Shown piece by piece: positions 1 through 11,325 of a DNA stretch of 64,000 bases (position 1 is its first letter; the number at the start of each line of letters is the position of its first letter). The stretch is from Massospora cicadina (lineage: Eukaryota > Entomophthoromycota > Entomophthoromycetes > Entomophthorales > Entomophthoraceae). A program made the translations under genes and the position numbers. Under the pieces are notes generated by a model, which worked only from the letters and a program-made list of their open reading frames with translations, did not search any database and was not told where the DNA came from. Location: positions 23,225 to 87,224 of the forward strand of contig JAKSZP010005647.1 of the NCBI GenBank assembly GCA_022478985.1, written 5' to 3'.

Positions 1-1123
1 TTTTTGGTTGGGATAGGTCCCAAGTCAGTTTTGACTGGGGCTTGGGTGCAGCGATTGGGTGATGGATTCCCAAGTTGCTTCCACCGTGAAGGTCTCCATG
101 TCCTCCTGGCGTTGTGAGTGTGGGATGGTGGTGGTAGCCTTGGCCGCTTCCTTGGCTGCGGTCCTATGGGCCTGCTTGGCCTTCTTCCGCTCCTGCGGGG
201 AGATGGGCTTTACCAATAGGTAGCAGCCTTGTGCTCCTCACGGGAAAGCCTCCTTGGTGCTTGCGGTTGATTTGTAGTGCGCCTCTCCGCTGGCCATAGT
301 CGCCAAGGGGTGCTCTTGGAATGTGACGCCCTCTTTGATGGGGCATGCGTGTGCCTTATGGCTGAACATGTCACAGTGGGTGCAAATGGGGGCGCGCTGT
401 CCACGGTTACCCAGAATGGGTGGGTGGTGTGCCCTGCGATGTCAATAAAGGTGGAGTGCGGGATCTGGGTTAGGTCCTTCACGATCTCCTCAGTTGGGGT
501 CAGAACTGTGATGGCTTTGCTGGTGCACAGGTGTGGCATCAGCATGAAACGTTTCATTTTTGAAAGATTGTGTTTTCACCATATATGGCGAGACCATCTT
601 TCAGGTGTTGCTCCAAAATGTCACGTTTTACCATAGTAGGCAAAAAGTCAAACGTGAGGAAAATTTGGTTTGATTTTGTCCATCTGGTGCATTTAGTTTC
701 AATGACCCATTGCCCTTCAGGGAGGTCGACCACTATGCACACCGCTGCAGCCTCATCTGCTGCTATTTTGCTTTCAAAACCTAGGTCCAGCCAACCACGC
801 AACATGGAGTGAGGTGCAATGTACACCGCGGTTGGGAAAATTTTGTGTACATCTTCGCAAAATTTTTCCCATAGGGCCGTTTTTTGGATGTCCAGATACA
901 CACGGACTCCAAATTCCACCAAAGAAAGTGGCTGGGAATGTGGCGTGTTGATGTACTGGTTGCATCGTGCTTGCCACATGAGTATCTCCGGGGAAATTGT
1001 GACCGCCAGTTTTTTTAGATTTTTTTCTATTCCGCCGGATTCTCCAGGGCGTTTTTGAACGTTAGAGGCCGCGGGCCTTCCGCCTGCTCCTCTTGCCTTG
1101 CTTGCCCAACTGCTCCCAGACAT
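1..1123 (-). pseudogene. LINE ORF1-like nucleic-acid-binding protein, broken and cut by the window edge
   Basis: An open stretch at 554-1123 starts with ATG at 1121-1123. It carries an RRM-like block (WLDLGFESK, then LTFDFLP and LEQHLKDGL). The reading then shifts at 554-557 to the frame of 210-557, and shifts again at a C-run near 393 into a frame holding a classical CCHC zinc knuckle (CTHCDMFSHKAHAC, CX2CX4HX4C, 343-384). That frame has an in-frame TGA at 238-240 and then runs through a lysine/alanine-rich tail to a stop near 22. This order, RRM-like then CCHC, is usual for non-LTR retrotransposon ORF1 proteins, which coat the element RNA. The same domain recurs, much diverged, at 32676-34440 and 62641-64000. 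The class is inferred, since no reverse transcriptase is in reach here. Confidence 0.6.
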
Positions 1124-1640
1124 GGGCGCAGACTAATCCCCACTATGAGATTATCAAACTAGATTTAGTCTTGAATTGAATGGGTTGCAAAAGTGTTTGC
1201 AACGAGAAAGAAAAGTACCAATAGAATATGTAGCTTATCCAGAAAAGTATAATGGCACATCCTTTCCAGCCCAGTTGTTGGCATCTTAAGGAAAGGGAAA
1301 CATGGAAGAGTTTACCCAACTACTTTTACCAAATTTACAAATCTTTATAAGGTCCCTTAAAATCAGTCATCTCACATGTTCCAGTTGAACTTACCCACTG
1401 ACTTGATTGCTTTAATGGGTTTTAAGGCTTGGATATGACTGGACAATAAGCCCCAAATAGCTATGGCAGATTGGCTAAAAATATGCTGACAACAATTACT
1501 GGTGTGCAAATATTTGAGCGCCCTGTGATAAGGTGATATCAAGTCAGAATGGATAGTAATTGGATTAACTCCAAATAATGGAATAAGGCGATGTTGAGTC
1601 ATAACATATATATAGGAGATCTCCTCAAACTAAGGTGATA
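1124..1640. other. Unassigned AT-rich stretch
   Basis: No recognisable gene. It could be the 5' leader of the minus-strand LINE-like element to the left, followed by older DNA that served as the target for element A. A minus-strand open frame at 1372-1602 shows no motif I recognise. Confidence 0.4.
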
Positions 1641-1645
1641 GTGAA

Positions 1646-2471
1646 TGTAACGCACTGGCTCCTTCCAATGAGCCACAAATGAGTTGGGCAACAGAATCCA
1701 TGTTACAGACCATAGGGCTGACAAGGCTCCTGATACTACTCTCCTTGTGCGCGCGTTACAAGACTGGACAAGCACCCCCTGGGAGACAGTTTCAAGTATA
1801 CTTAACCCCAGCAACATGCCTTGACTCCAAGACAAGGTATAAAGGGAGGCAATAGCTCTCCCAAGCTCACTCTCAAAGTCCAATTCTTGTTGATTCAAGC
1901 CAGACATGGCTGCAGTTAGGCAATATTTTTAAAATAAACTCAAAGTATAAATATATGAATTTATAAGTTCTTTCATTTTATATTGGGCCAGGTTGATAGA
2001 AAACAGAACTGAGAAGCCTCCAGCTCCCAGTTCCTTCCCTATATACACATGCTACAAGCTAATATAAAATATAACACAAGCTTATGGTGCTAATCTGACT
2101 GATGCTTGGTGTAAACCTTACAGCAGGATCGCGGAATCCTCACTCAATGGTTCTGTGCCAGTTCTGATCCTCAACAGTTCCACACCAGTTCCATTTCGAA
2201 TCCCAAATGAACCGCGAAACTTCCAAGCACCTGTTCCATTCCATTCTTGATTCGAATCCAAACTGAATCTTGAAACTACCCATGTTACTCAATTCCCATT
2301 TTCCTCAACTTGGACGCCCATCTTGCTCCTCGGCCTCCTTCAAGCTCCTGCCCCTTAGGCGTCCTTGCCAGAACCAACGCCCCCTCCTCCTCCATACATC
2401 CAGACACAGCCTGCCCTGTCTTACCAAAGATCAGGGCAATGTGATGCTGAGGATAGACCTCAACCGTCACA
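1646..2471 (-). repeat. 3' LTR of element A
   Basis: 826 bp. Read on the minus strand it starts TGTGACGGTTGAGG and ends GTGCGTTACA. It matches 6791-7616 with only scattered differences. The left flank is the GTGAA target duplication. Confidence 0.95.
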
Positions 2472-2480
2472 TCACCCCCT
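2472..2480 (-). promoter_or_regulatory. Polypurine tract of element A
   Basis: AGGGGGTGA directly upstream of the 3' LTR on the minus strand, the usual plus-strand primer site. Its last three bases are the TGA stop codon of the pol frame. Element D has the closely similar AGAGGGGTGA in the same place (54161-54170). Confidence 0.8.
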
Positions 2481-2864
2481 AGACAGGAAGAATTCTTGGA
2501 TTTTCTCAGGACATCGGGCACAATTCCTAGCTGACTGCCATGTGGACTCCTCAATAGGATGACCCACCCAACGTACCAAAAACAAATGACGTCCTCTCAC
2601 CACTTTGGTGTCAAGAATCTCCTCAACTTCATACTCTTCGGCTCCTCCTCCAGCTGGGAATAAAGGAGGAGGACTTTCAGGTGGCTGGCCAAAGAATGGC
2701 TTGAGCTGCGATACATGCAACACCTGATGAGCTCTTGACCCTTCTGGGAGCTTCAGCTCAAATGCCACCTCGTTCACCGCCCTCACTACCTGATATGGGC
2801 CCAACGCCACTGGCCCCAATTTCTGGCTCCTTACAGGCAAGGCGTAGTTCCGAGCATTCACCAA
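2472..2864 (-). pseudogene. Integrase C-terminal region with chromodomain, element A
   Basis: 130 codons continuing from the integrase core. Residues 1-60 carry the KLGPVALGPYQVVRAV and HQVLHVSQLKPF segments typical of gypsy integrase C-termini. Residues of about 78-127 form a chromodomain (EYEVEEILDTKVV, LFLVRWVGHPIEESTW). The frame ends in a TGA that is also the end of the polypurine tract, one base from the LTR. The chromodomain places the element among the chromoviruses. Confidence 0.88.
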
Positions 2865-3960
2865 GACCCAATCACCTCTCTCTTGAAAGCTCTACCTTCA
2901 GATCTATGCCGGTCTGCCTTCCTCTTCTGAGCCGCGACTGCCACCACCAAATTCTTCTTCAGGAGCTCCAGGGTGTCCCAGGTATCTCGCGACAGTTCAT
3001 CTGCCGCTGGATTCCGCCCTTGCTCCCTAGGCCCCATACCCTCTGGGTGTTGGCAGTGATTTTCAAAAAATGGGGTCATACCCGTGGATGAATGCTTATG
3101 ATTGTTATAAGCAAATTGAGCCAACTTCACCCAATATACCCAGTCATCCTGCCGCCCTGAGACATAGCACCTCAAATACTGCTCCAATATCTGATTTACT
3201 CTCTCAGTTTGGCCGTCTGACTGAGGATGGTATGCTGACGAATGGCAAGCCTTGATCTTTAGATTTCCCAACATGTGGAGCCAAAATTTAGATGTAAATT
3301 GCGGACCCCAATCTGACACAATCTTTTCAGGCACCTCATGTCTGGAGAAAATCTCATTTACAAAAATCTGTCCTGCCACTTTTGCAGAAATGGTTGACCA
3401 ACAAGGGAAAATCTCTGCATATTTAGTCAGGCGATCCACCACCACCATCAAGGCATCCATCCCCTGTGACTTGGGCAGTCCTGTGATGAAATCCACACTC
3501 ACTGAGGACCATGGCCTAGAAGGAATTTGAAGCGGCTTCAATTTCCCCCTGGTGCCACCCATTGGGCCTTCGCCCTGGCGCAAAACACACAATGCGAAAC
3601 ATACTTCTGCACCGCCTCACCCACACCTCTCCATGAACAGTGACGGCGAACAAGATCTAACATCTTCTCTTGACCGGGATGACCTGCCAGAGGATGGTCG
3701 TGATTAGCTGCCATTACCTCTTGTTGCAGACTCTTCACTGAGACCCAAATCCTTCCCTCATGGCGTATGATACCACCCTGAACTGAGAATCCTGCATGCC
3801 CCCTGCTTGCCTCACCTTCTCCTGTCTCTTCTCTTATCTGTTGGCCCAGCTCACATCTTTGCTGCGCAGTCCAGATTCTTCCTGCCATTCCTTCTCTCCA
3901 TCCCTGGATCGTTGCAAACAAGTTCTGTGGCAACATCGTGGCTGTGTTGAACTTCCTCAA
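2858..3960 (-). pseudogene. Integrase of element A
   Basis: The zinc-binding part is in 3538-3960 (HDHPLAGHPG, then CVFCARAK, an HHCC pattern). The catalytic core is in 2858-3592 in another frame: VDFITGLPKS (first Asp), SDWGPQFTS (second Asp, with Trp where Arg is usual) and DGQTERVNQ (Glu). The second Asp and the Glu are separated by 35 residues, the standard DX35E spacing. The 3538-3592 overlap marks a frameshift. The product inserts the cDNA, with a 5-bp duplication. Confidence 0.9.
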
Positions 3961-4016
3961 CTCCTAATCAGAAAACACCAGTCCAGAATCACGGCTCAAT
4001 AAATCTGGCAAGATAT

Positions 4017-5100
4017 TTTGTTTTCCCGGCTTGTATTCAATCCGCAGGTCATATTGAACCAACTCTAAGTGCCACCGGGCCTGCCTCTGGTTCATCAGGC
4101 GTGGGGACTTATAGTATTCTAAGGCTCGATGGTCCGTTCAGATGACAACTGGGTGCCTGGCATGCAATAGGTGATGTTGCCACTCCCCTAAGGCTGCAAC
4201 TATTGCCAAAAGTTCCTTATCGTAAACTGGATAGTTGGTTTCAGCTGGTGCCATCTTCTGACTGAAATAACAGACAGGATGTTCAACCCCATCTTTACCC
4301 TCCTGCAACAACACGGCTCCAAGTGCAAAATTTGACGCGTCAGTCTCTACCACGAATGGTTTGTTTGGGTCATGGTGTGCCAGAACTGGGGCTGTCAGCA
4401 AACTCGTCTTCACTTGCTGAAATGCCCTCTCCTCAGCCTCCCCCAAATGAACGGCACGTTTCCCGTCAGTCTTGTCAATGGCACAGCCCATTGGGCCAGA
4501 TCCCTAGAAAACCTCCGCACGAAATTCACCACCCCCAAGAAGCTTCGCACTTCAGTCTTATTCCCAGGAGCCTTCCATTCCCGCACCGCCCGCAACTTAT
4601 CAGGACAGATCGCTAACCCTTCTTGGAGAACCACGTTCCCTAGGAAGGACACCGATTCCTTATTGAACTCGAACTTTTATGGCTTCAACTTCAAGCCCGC
4701 GTTCCTAACCACCTCCAACACACTTCTCACATCCCTCACATGGTCCTGTGCCGATCTGGAAAACACCAGGATGTCATCCATATAGGCAACACAACACTTA
4801 CCCACTAAGTCCCCCAATACATGATCAATCATGCGCTGGAAAACTTCAGGGGCATTGCGTAGCCCAAATGGCATAACCCTGTACTCGAAGTTTCCCAGAT
4901 GACATTTGAATGCCATATACCGCTGGTGTTCAGGACGAACAGGAATTTGATTGAAAGCGTCCACCAAATCCAATTTGGTAAACAACCCACACCTGGAGAT
5001 CATGGGCAGAATGTTCTCCATGAGTGGCATTGGATAGGGGTCAGGTTCCGTCACCTTATTAAGGCGTTAGAAATCAACACAAGGATGTAACTCCCCCTGA
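4017..5100 (-). pseudogene. Reverse transcriptase and RNase H, element A
   Basis: RT core at 4677-5054 with FTKLDLVDAFNQI, MPFGLRNAPEVFQRM and the catalytic YMDDILVFS. The connection region is at 4410-4652 (MSFLGNVVLQEG, RSFLGVVNFVRRF). RNase H follows in another frame at 4138-4491 (VETDASNFALGAVL, CYFSQKMAPAETNYP, YDKELLAIVAAL). It is cut by one TGA at about 4136-4138, where related elements have TGG (TDHRALEYY follows at once). The catalytic residues of RT (DD) and the first RNase H Asp are all present. Confidence 0.9.
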
Positions 5101-5977
5101 CTTGAGAACCAACAGGACTGGCGAAACCACCGGCGACTTGGAAGGCACAATCAAACCCATATCCAGCATCTTATGGACATAACCCTCCAATGCCTCTCGG
5201 GCCTGGGGATACAACGGATAGACTGGACAGCCCTTTAGTAACTCAGAGCCTTCCTTGAACCGGAATCCAAATGCAAAATCCCCTGTAGGCGAAAAAGGCG
5301 CATCACCTTTAGGCTCAAACACCTCCGCAAAATCCTGATACTCCTTGGCAATCCTTCCGCTGACACACTTGAGGTGATTCCACCCATGTGCTTCACCATC
5401 GAACCTTGGGACTGAAACGTCCATTCAAACGACCCCTGGCCTCTAGGCGACAGCAGAACCTCTCTCTCTTCATATCAAACTGTGGACGGACATGGTGCCA
5501 CCATCTCATCCCCAGCACCACAGAATGTGGCAAGTGAGCTACGGCGTGAAACTCCTCCCTGAATACCTCCGGACCTTGCCTCAACAGGACCTTGGCCTGT
5601 ACTCGCCATACTGCCGTTCTTTTGGAGGTGTCTGCCAACTTCACCCATCCATCCTTCTGTAATGACAATCCATGGCTTCTTGCCCACTTCTCCTCAACAT
5701 AATTCTCCCCAGCTCCGGTATCAATCAAAGCTAGAACTTCACCGCAATCCCTTCCTTCATCCCCAACAAGCACACTGATGGGCAAAATCAGATAAGGATA
5801 AGATGAAGTAAGCGGTTTATTTTGAGGTACCGGATTCACCAGTTTCTTGTAAAAATTATAAGGAGCCTTCTTATTCTGAGCCTCAGGATCCTGAGTGGTA
5901 ATCTCGATGGGAATCCTTGTCTCCCGCACCTCCACCATACCCTCAGGATTCCCTTGACTCTTCTTCCCTTCCTCCAC
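5074..5977 (-). pseudogene. Protease and start of reverse transcriptase, element A
   Basis: The frame at 5393-5977 holds a retropepsin active site LIDTGAGENYV (Asp codon near 5720-5722) and a downstream hydrophobic strand (LPHSVVLGM). The reading shifts to 5074-5424, which carries the RT N-terminal segments: EYQDFAEVFEPKG, VYPLYPQAREAL and GLIVPSKSPVVSPVLLVLK. It breaks at a G-run near 5096-5100. In the shifted frame QGELHPCVDF follows, then a TAA. The protease would cut the Gag-Pol polyprotein. Confidence 0.85.
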
Positions 5978-6759
5978 ATAGCTAAACCCCTTAGAACCAT
6001 ATACAGGCTCGGAACCTGCCCTTCTTCCACCACTCTGCCCTCGAAATCCCCTGGGGGTCGCACAACTTCCTGATGGGCCCGTACCAAGCTCAACTGTCGT
6101 TCTACCTGCAAGGCTAAACCCACCTCTTCCTCCAACGTCGCTGCAGGTTTCACCGCCGCCATTGCTAATAATAAATCAGCTTGCAAGTTTTGGCGAAACA
6201 TGCGCGGAAGCTGAGACTCAGGTGCCTTTGCTGCTCTTGCCAATGCGCGGAACATCTGGCCATACTCCTCCACTGACTTCTTCCCTTGACCACACTGCAG
6301 TAAAGCCGCCAAGGCCAAATCCTGCGTCTCATCCGGACACGCTGCACGATCAATCCAATCCAGACATTCCTCCACTGATACGGGTAACCCTGACTGCTCT
6401 TCCAAAAGTTCTCGCACCCAGTTGGACTGCTTTACTGGAAGTGCCAACAGAACCTGACTTAACTGCAAGGCAAAGGAATTCTCCCCACCCGCTGCCTTTG
6501 TCAAATGTCCCTGAAACTGAATCTGGCTAAACGTCTGGTGGATCAGTTCCAAGTCTTCCAATTTTAAAACCGTGGGAATTCTTCCTTTGTCCTTCCCAGG
6601 CCCTACCACTTTCCCACCATTCCGGGACACACACTCTAAAACCCGGTATAATTCATGAAGCAAAAAGGCGGTGGAGAATATCACCATCAAGAGTGTTGCA
6701 GTATGGTTATACCACATTAGAAACACAACTTCTTCTGGCACCTCTTTGCTTGCCACCAC
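5836..6759 (-). pseudogene. gag of element A (capsid-like)
   Basis: A 307-codon open frame just inside the 5' LTR. Residues of about 70-230 look like a gypsy gag capsid region: an alpha-helical, Leu/Gln-rich block with QSGLPVSVEECLDWIDRAA, then a VEEYGQMFRALARAA motif and an Arg/Gln-rich helix. I see no CCHC zinc knuckle. The frame degenerates into Arg/Leu-rich sequence near 5980, where the true reading appears to shift into the protease frame. Its product would assemble the virus-like particle. Confidence 0.75.
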
Positions 6760-6773
6760 AACGACAGGAAAGT

Positions 6774-6790
6774 AAATGAGTTCTGTTTAA
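6774..6790 (-). promoter_or_regulatory. Position of the primer binding site of element A
   Basis: The bases just inside the 5' LTR read TTAAACAGAACTCATTT on the minus strand. They do not start with TGG, as a site pairing with a tRNA 3' CCA end would. Element D shows TTAGACTCAACTCAACT at the same place, sharing TTA, then AC and AACTCA. The priming RNA is unknown. Confidence 0.5.
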
Positions 6791-7616
6791 TGTAATGCAC
6801 TGGCTCCTTCCAATGAGCCACAAATGAGTTGGGCAACAGAATCCATGTTACAGACCATAGGGCTGACAAGGCTCCTGATACTACTCTCCTTGTGCGCGCG
6901 CTACAAGACTGGACAAGCACCACCTGGAAGACAGTTGCAAGTATACTTAACCCCAGCAACATGCCTTGACTCCAAGACAAGGTATAAAGGGAGGCAATAG
7001 CTCTCCCAAGCTCACTCTCAAAGTCCAATTCTTGTTGATTCAAGCCAGACATGGCTGCAGTTAGGCAATATTTTTAAAATAAACTCAAAGTATAAATATA
7101 TGAATTTATAAGTTCTTTCATTTTATATTGGGCCAGGTTGATAGAAAACAGAACTGAGAAGCCTCCAGCTCCCAGTTCCTTCCCTATATACACATGCTAC
7201 AAGCTAATATAAAATATAACACAAGCTTATGGTGCTAATCTGACTGATGCTTGGTGTAAACCTTACAGCAGGATCGCGGAATCCTCACTCAATGGTTCTG
7301 TGCCAGTTCTGATCCTCAACAGTTCCACACCAGTTCCATTTCGAATCCCAAATGAACCGCGAAACTTCCAAGCACCTGTTCCATTCCGTTCTTGATTCGA
7401 ATCCAAATCAAATCTCGAAACTACCCATGTTACTTGATTCCCATTTTTCCTCAACTTGGACGCCCATCTTGCTCCTTGGCCTCCTTCAAGCTCCTGCCCC
7501 TTAGGCGTCCTTGCCAGGACCAACGCCCCCTCCTCCTCCATACATCCAGACACAGCCTGCCCTGTCTTACCAAAGATCAGGCAATGTGATGCTGAGGATA
7601 GACCTCAACCGTCACA
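6791..7616 (-). repeat. 5' LTR of element A
   Basis: 826 bp, paired with 1646-2471. An open minus-strand frame (6717-7052) begins with ATG inside the LTR and crosses the LTR/interior boundary. It carries a hydrophobic stretch (TWILLPNSFV) that is also encoded at the corresponding end of the element D LTR. Confidence 0.95.
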
Positions 7617-7621
7617 GTGAA

Positions 7622-8129
7622 TATAGGAATAATAGACCCTGCCAGAATTTCACAGTTACAAAGATAAACCAATGAGGATACGGCAGTAAAGAATAGTCTA
7701 AGCAAAAGGATTTTTTATCATCCAAAGCCTCTGATATATAAGTGAAATGAGACGATTGTATAAGGGGAGGATTGTAAAGAGGAAATAGAGAGTGAAGCAG
7801 AAGAATCTACTAATACTAAATTAAATAAAGTAGTGTGGTCTGTGAAATTGATTCCTATTTTATCAATTCTTTTAAGTTTTTTTCAAGGGCTGACAATCCC
7901 CAAATCATACATCTGTTGCTCAGTGGGAATGACCCTGTGCAACCATTATGGTATATCTCAATGGTATTACCAAAATTATAACAGTGGTGCTCACTACAGG
8001 GGCCCATTGATCAACCACCAAAAATAAAAATTTTCCAGTTACTGGCCATGTCACATCAGGCCTGCTTTGATGGAAAATTTCAAGGCACACTGTGCCAGCC
8101 AAATATGTGGAACTTAAACTTGCATTAGA
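7622..8129. other. Unassigned stretch between elements A and B
   Basis: AT-rich, no motif recognised. It is continuous with 1380-1640 once element A is removed. It may include the decayed 5' end of element B, whose LTR I could not find. Confidence 0.35.
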
Positions 8130-9560
8130 CATGGTGCTTAAGAATAAGGATCAGCTCCTTCCAGAGTGTAACGATGTAATGAATCAGCTCAATGTCACGT
8201 TCAGCCAAATGTAGGTCCTTGGACACCAAAACAGGCAGCTTGCCACTCACCTAGATGACACTACTGAATGACTACATTGTATAGAATGGAAGTTGACCTG
8301 CACCTCCTACCCTCAACTCCCTTATTGGGGAGCGGACAAACTGCAAACGCCCACGTGGGAAGATATGTATTATGATGAGTATGAGGCAGGGTACCCAGTT
8401 GAAGAGCATTTCCTCAGAACTGCAGGCAGCGGGAGCTACTCCGCCAATAATGGCATCCTTAGAGATGACTGATTCAGAAAACCAATTCACCCATGTGATG
8501 GCTGTACTTCCCACCGAAGGGACCCACAATACCTCTGAATCAGCAGACAAGCTGTCCGCTGCTGGCCCTACCAACCTGGCACCTTAACAAGATATTGCCT
8601 ATGGCTCTCAATCAATTACCCAATACTCTCCAAATGCTTGCAGTTATGGGCGGTAGGAGTAAGTCTGTACTGATAAGCAGCCTCCATTTGATTGCAATGG
8701 GAACATCCATGGGTTCTTTAAATGATTCAAGTTTGTGGCGGAAGGAGCCTCAGATCTATGCAAGGCTTAATTGCTGATATCCACCTTGGATGTTGGAAGT
8801 GCTGACCAAGTCACTTGCTATCTTCCAAGCAGTTCTTTTATGTATCAAGAAGTGAAGGATATGGTGCTGTGGCTGTTCAAATGTACAGCTAAGATGTCAC
8901 AACAGAAGGCTGAGTTATTGACCATTGGGTTCCAGAGTAATGTGAATCTTACTGTTTTGCTGACCACTTTAATGTGGAAAGCCCATAGGTTAATTAGGGT
9001 GGGGACTCTATCCAAATCCAATGTCTGCATCGCCATGACCTCCATAGGTAAAGCTATATCGTGAGCTTTATGACATCGTGACTCCAAGTTTTGAGGATGA
9101 TGTACCCCTGCTCAAAATTGTTCAGTTTTTGTGCCATCTGTCCTCTACCTTTTCTCCGCCAAAGACAGACTGAAAACTTACTGCAGCTGTCACCAGTCCT
9201 TCTTATTCAGAGGAATTCTCTCTTTTGTCCAGTTTCCACAGAGTAACCCTCTGCCTTATTATAATTATGTGCCTCGCCCTCAACCAAGTTACCCCAACCA
9301 TTTAACTTCCAATTTGGACCTGCTTATGATAATCGCCAATAGCTAAACTACTGACCTGAGCCTAATTACGCTGACTGACAGCAGTCAACCTATCAACCTG
9401 GCCCCAGTTAAGCTGATCACCACCAATCAAATTATCAGCCTGACCCATCTTATGAGAACTAAAGATGCGGGCCCTATGGGGTAAATTGTTTTGAATGCGG
9501 TCATCCTGGCCACCTGCCTGGAGTTGCCCTAACCGTCAGGTTCAAAATGTACAACAAGAT
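8130..9560 (+). pseudogene. gag of element B with degenerate zinc knuckle
   Basis: A heavily broken frame beginning near ATG 8131. Its C-terminal part has a Tyr/Gln/Pro/Asn-rich imperfect repeat of about 14 residues (units such as STYQPGPS and SNYQPDPSYEN, about 9290-9455). A nucleocapsid knuckle follows at 9487-9528: CFECGHPGHLPG, CX2CX4H, with the fourth ligand position now alanine. The knuckle identifies the frame as gag. Upstream helices are too decayed to assign. Confidence 0.65.
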
Positions 9561-10139
9561 CAATACTATTAGGGAAAAGATGTAACAGAGTAGAGATGGT
9601 ACTCTCTACCTCAGCTATCCAAACCCCAAACGTTCCACCTGAAACTATTGTAGTATATTCAGCGGAAGTCCCTCAGTATGATGATGAGTTTTATATCAGC
9701 AGCCAGTTGGAGGGGTAAATGTACTGACATTGATGCAAGCCAAGGGTATGGCGGAAGAAGTACTTCAGAAGCAACCAAAGCTGTACACCTGTCAACTGTT
9801 TGACCAAGTTTCTTTGGATGAGCTGGACCCATCCTCAGATGCACCTTCCCTGAAAGGAGTAAACATTGCCCTCCTGGTAGATGTTAAAAAAATATTTGAA
9901 ATGGGTCGACCTTGGGACAAATATGCCACACCGAGAATTTTCTAGCCAGTACAGGTTTTAAACTTGAAACCAGCATTTGGGTAAAAGCAGTTTTACCTGC
10001 TAGGCTAACCGCCCCTCCTGGTAGATGTTGTTGTCAAAGAATACCCCAAAGTTGGTGAGAGAATTATGAACTTTGTTTGGAAAGTTACCCTTAAATGTCC
10101 ACATATTAAACAGTCAAAATTCTTCTTATTTTGAGTGTA

Positions 10140-10499
10140 CATTCTGTGACAAGTTTATAGCAAACCCATAGAGTCTGCACTATAATTGATACATGTGCTC
10201 CAATGAATATAGTTTCTAATATGTTGCTGTAAAAGTTGACATTAAAACTTGATGTAGACCATCTCATGGTGTATGGGACCGCTGGAGTGTAAAACATAGT
10301 CTCTGAGGGAGTGCATAGTTCACTACCATTTCAGTTTGGATAAATTGTATTTGTAGCCTTGTCAATAGTCTTACAGAACAGTAAACTATGACCTATTAAT
10401 TAGATATGCTTTCATGCAATTCTTCAGATCTGTCGTTGACATGAAAAAAAGATCTCTAGAATTTTGAGGCAGCGGATACCCATTTACTTTACCTTCAGC
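10140..10499 (+). pseudogene. Protease region of element B
   Basis: Around the Asp codon at 10188-10190 the reading is TIIDTCAPMNIVS, a retropepsin signature with Cys in place of the Gly of DTG. Hydrophobic strands follow with several stops. The region is then split by the family-A solo LTR. Confidence 0.55.
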
Positions 10500-11325
10500 T
10501 GTGACGGTTGAGGTCTATCCTCAGCATCACATTGCCCTGATCTTTGGTAAGACAGGGCAGGCTGTGTCTGTATGTATGGAGGAGGAGGGGGCGTTGGTTC
10601 TGGCAAGTACGCCTAAGGGGCCAGAGCTTGGAGTAGGCTAAGGAGCAAGATGGGCGTCCAAGTCAGAACAAAACGGAAAACGAGTAAAATGGTTAGTTTT
10701 GAGATTCAATTTGGATTCAAATCGAGAATGGAATGAAACAGGTGCTTGGGAGTTTCGCGGTTCAATTGGGATTTAAAATGGAACTAGCGCGGAACCATTG
10801 AGGATCGGAACTGGCACAGAACCATTGAGTAAAGATTCCGCGATCCTGCTGTAAAGTTTACACCAAACATCATTCAAGTTGGCACCATAAGCTTATATTA
10901 TATTTTATTTTAGCTTTTAGCCTGTGTACATAGGGAAGGAACTGGGAGCTGGAGGCTCCTCAGTTCTGTTTTCTATCAACTTGGCTAAATATTAAATAAA
11001 AGAACCTAAAATTCATATATTTATAATTTGGGGTTTATTTTAAAGATATTGCCTAACTGCAGCCATGTTTGGCTTAAATCAACAAGAATTGGACTTTGAG
11101 AGTGAGCTTGGGAGGGCTATTGCCTCCCTCTATACCTTGTCTTGGAGTCAAGGCACGTTGCTGGGGTTAAGTATACTTGCAACTGTCTTCCAGGGGTGCT
11201 TGTCCAATATTGTAGCGCGCGCACCAGGAGAGTAGTATCAGGAGTCCTGTCAGCCCTATGGTCTTTAACATGGATCCTGTTGCCCAACTCATTCGTGGCT
11301 CATTGGAAGGAGCCAGTGCGTTACA
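10500..11325 (+). repeat. Solo LTR of family A
   Basis: 826 bp in plus orientation, from TGTGACGGTTGAGG to GTGCGTTACA, colinear with the LTRs of element A. It is flanked by a perfect 5-bp duplication TCAGC (10495-10499 and 11326-11330). Solo LTRs arise by recombination between the two LTRs of a full insertion. This copy has more differences from the A LTRs than they have from each other. Confidence 0.95.

Larger units (their letters stand above)
1646..7616 (-). mobile_element. Element A: near-complete Ty3/gypsy chromovirus
   Basis: Two 826-bp LTRs bound a 4.3-kb interior that reads gag, protease, reverse transcriptase, RNase H, integrase and chromodomain on the minus strand. The insertion is bordered by a perfect 5-bp duplication GTGAA (1641-1645 and 7617-7621). 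The polypurine tract (AGGGGGTGA, 2472-2480) abuts the 3' LTR, which fixes the orientation. The LTRs are almost identical, so the insertion is young. Even so, the coding region has several frameshifts and stops, so this copy would need trans help to move. A solo LTR of the same family lies at 10500-11325. The chromodomain would be expected to guide integration to modified histones. Confidence 0.93.
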
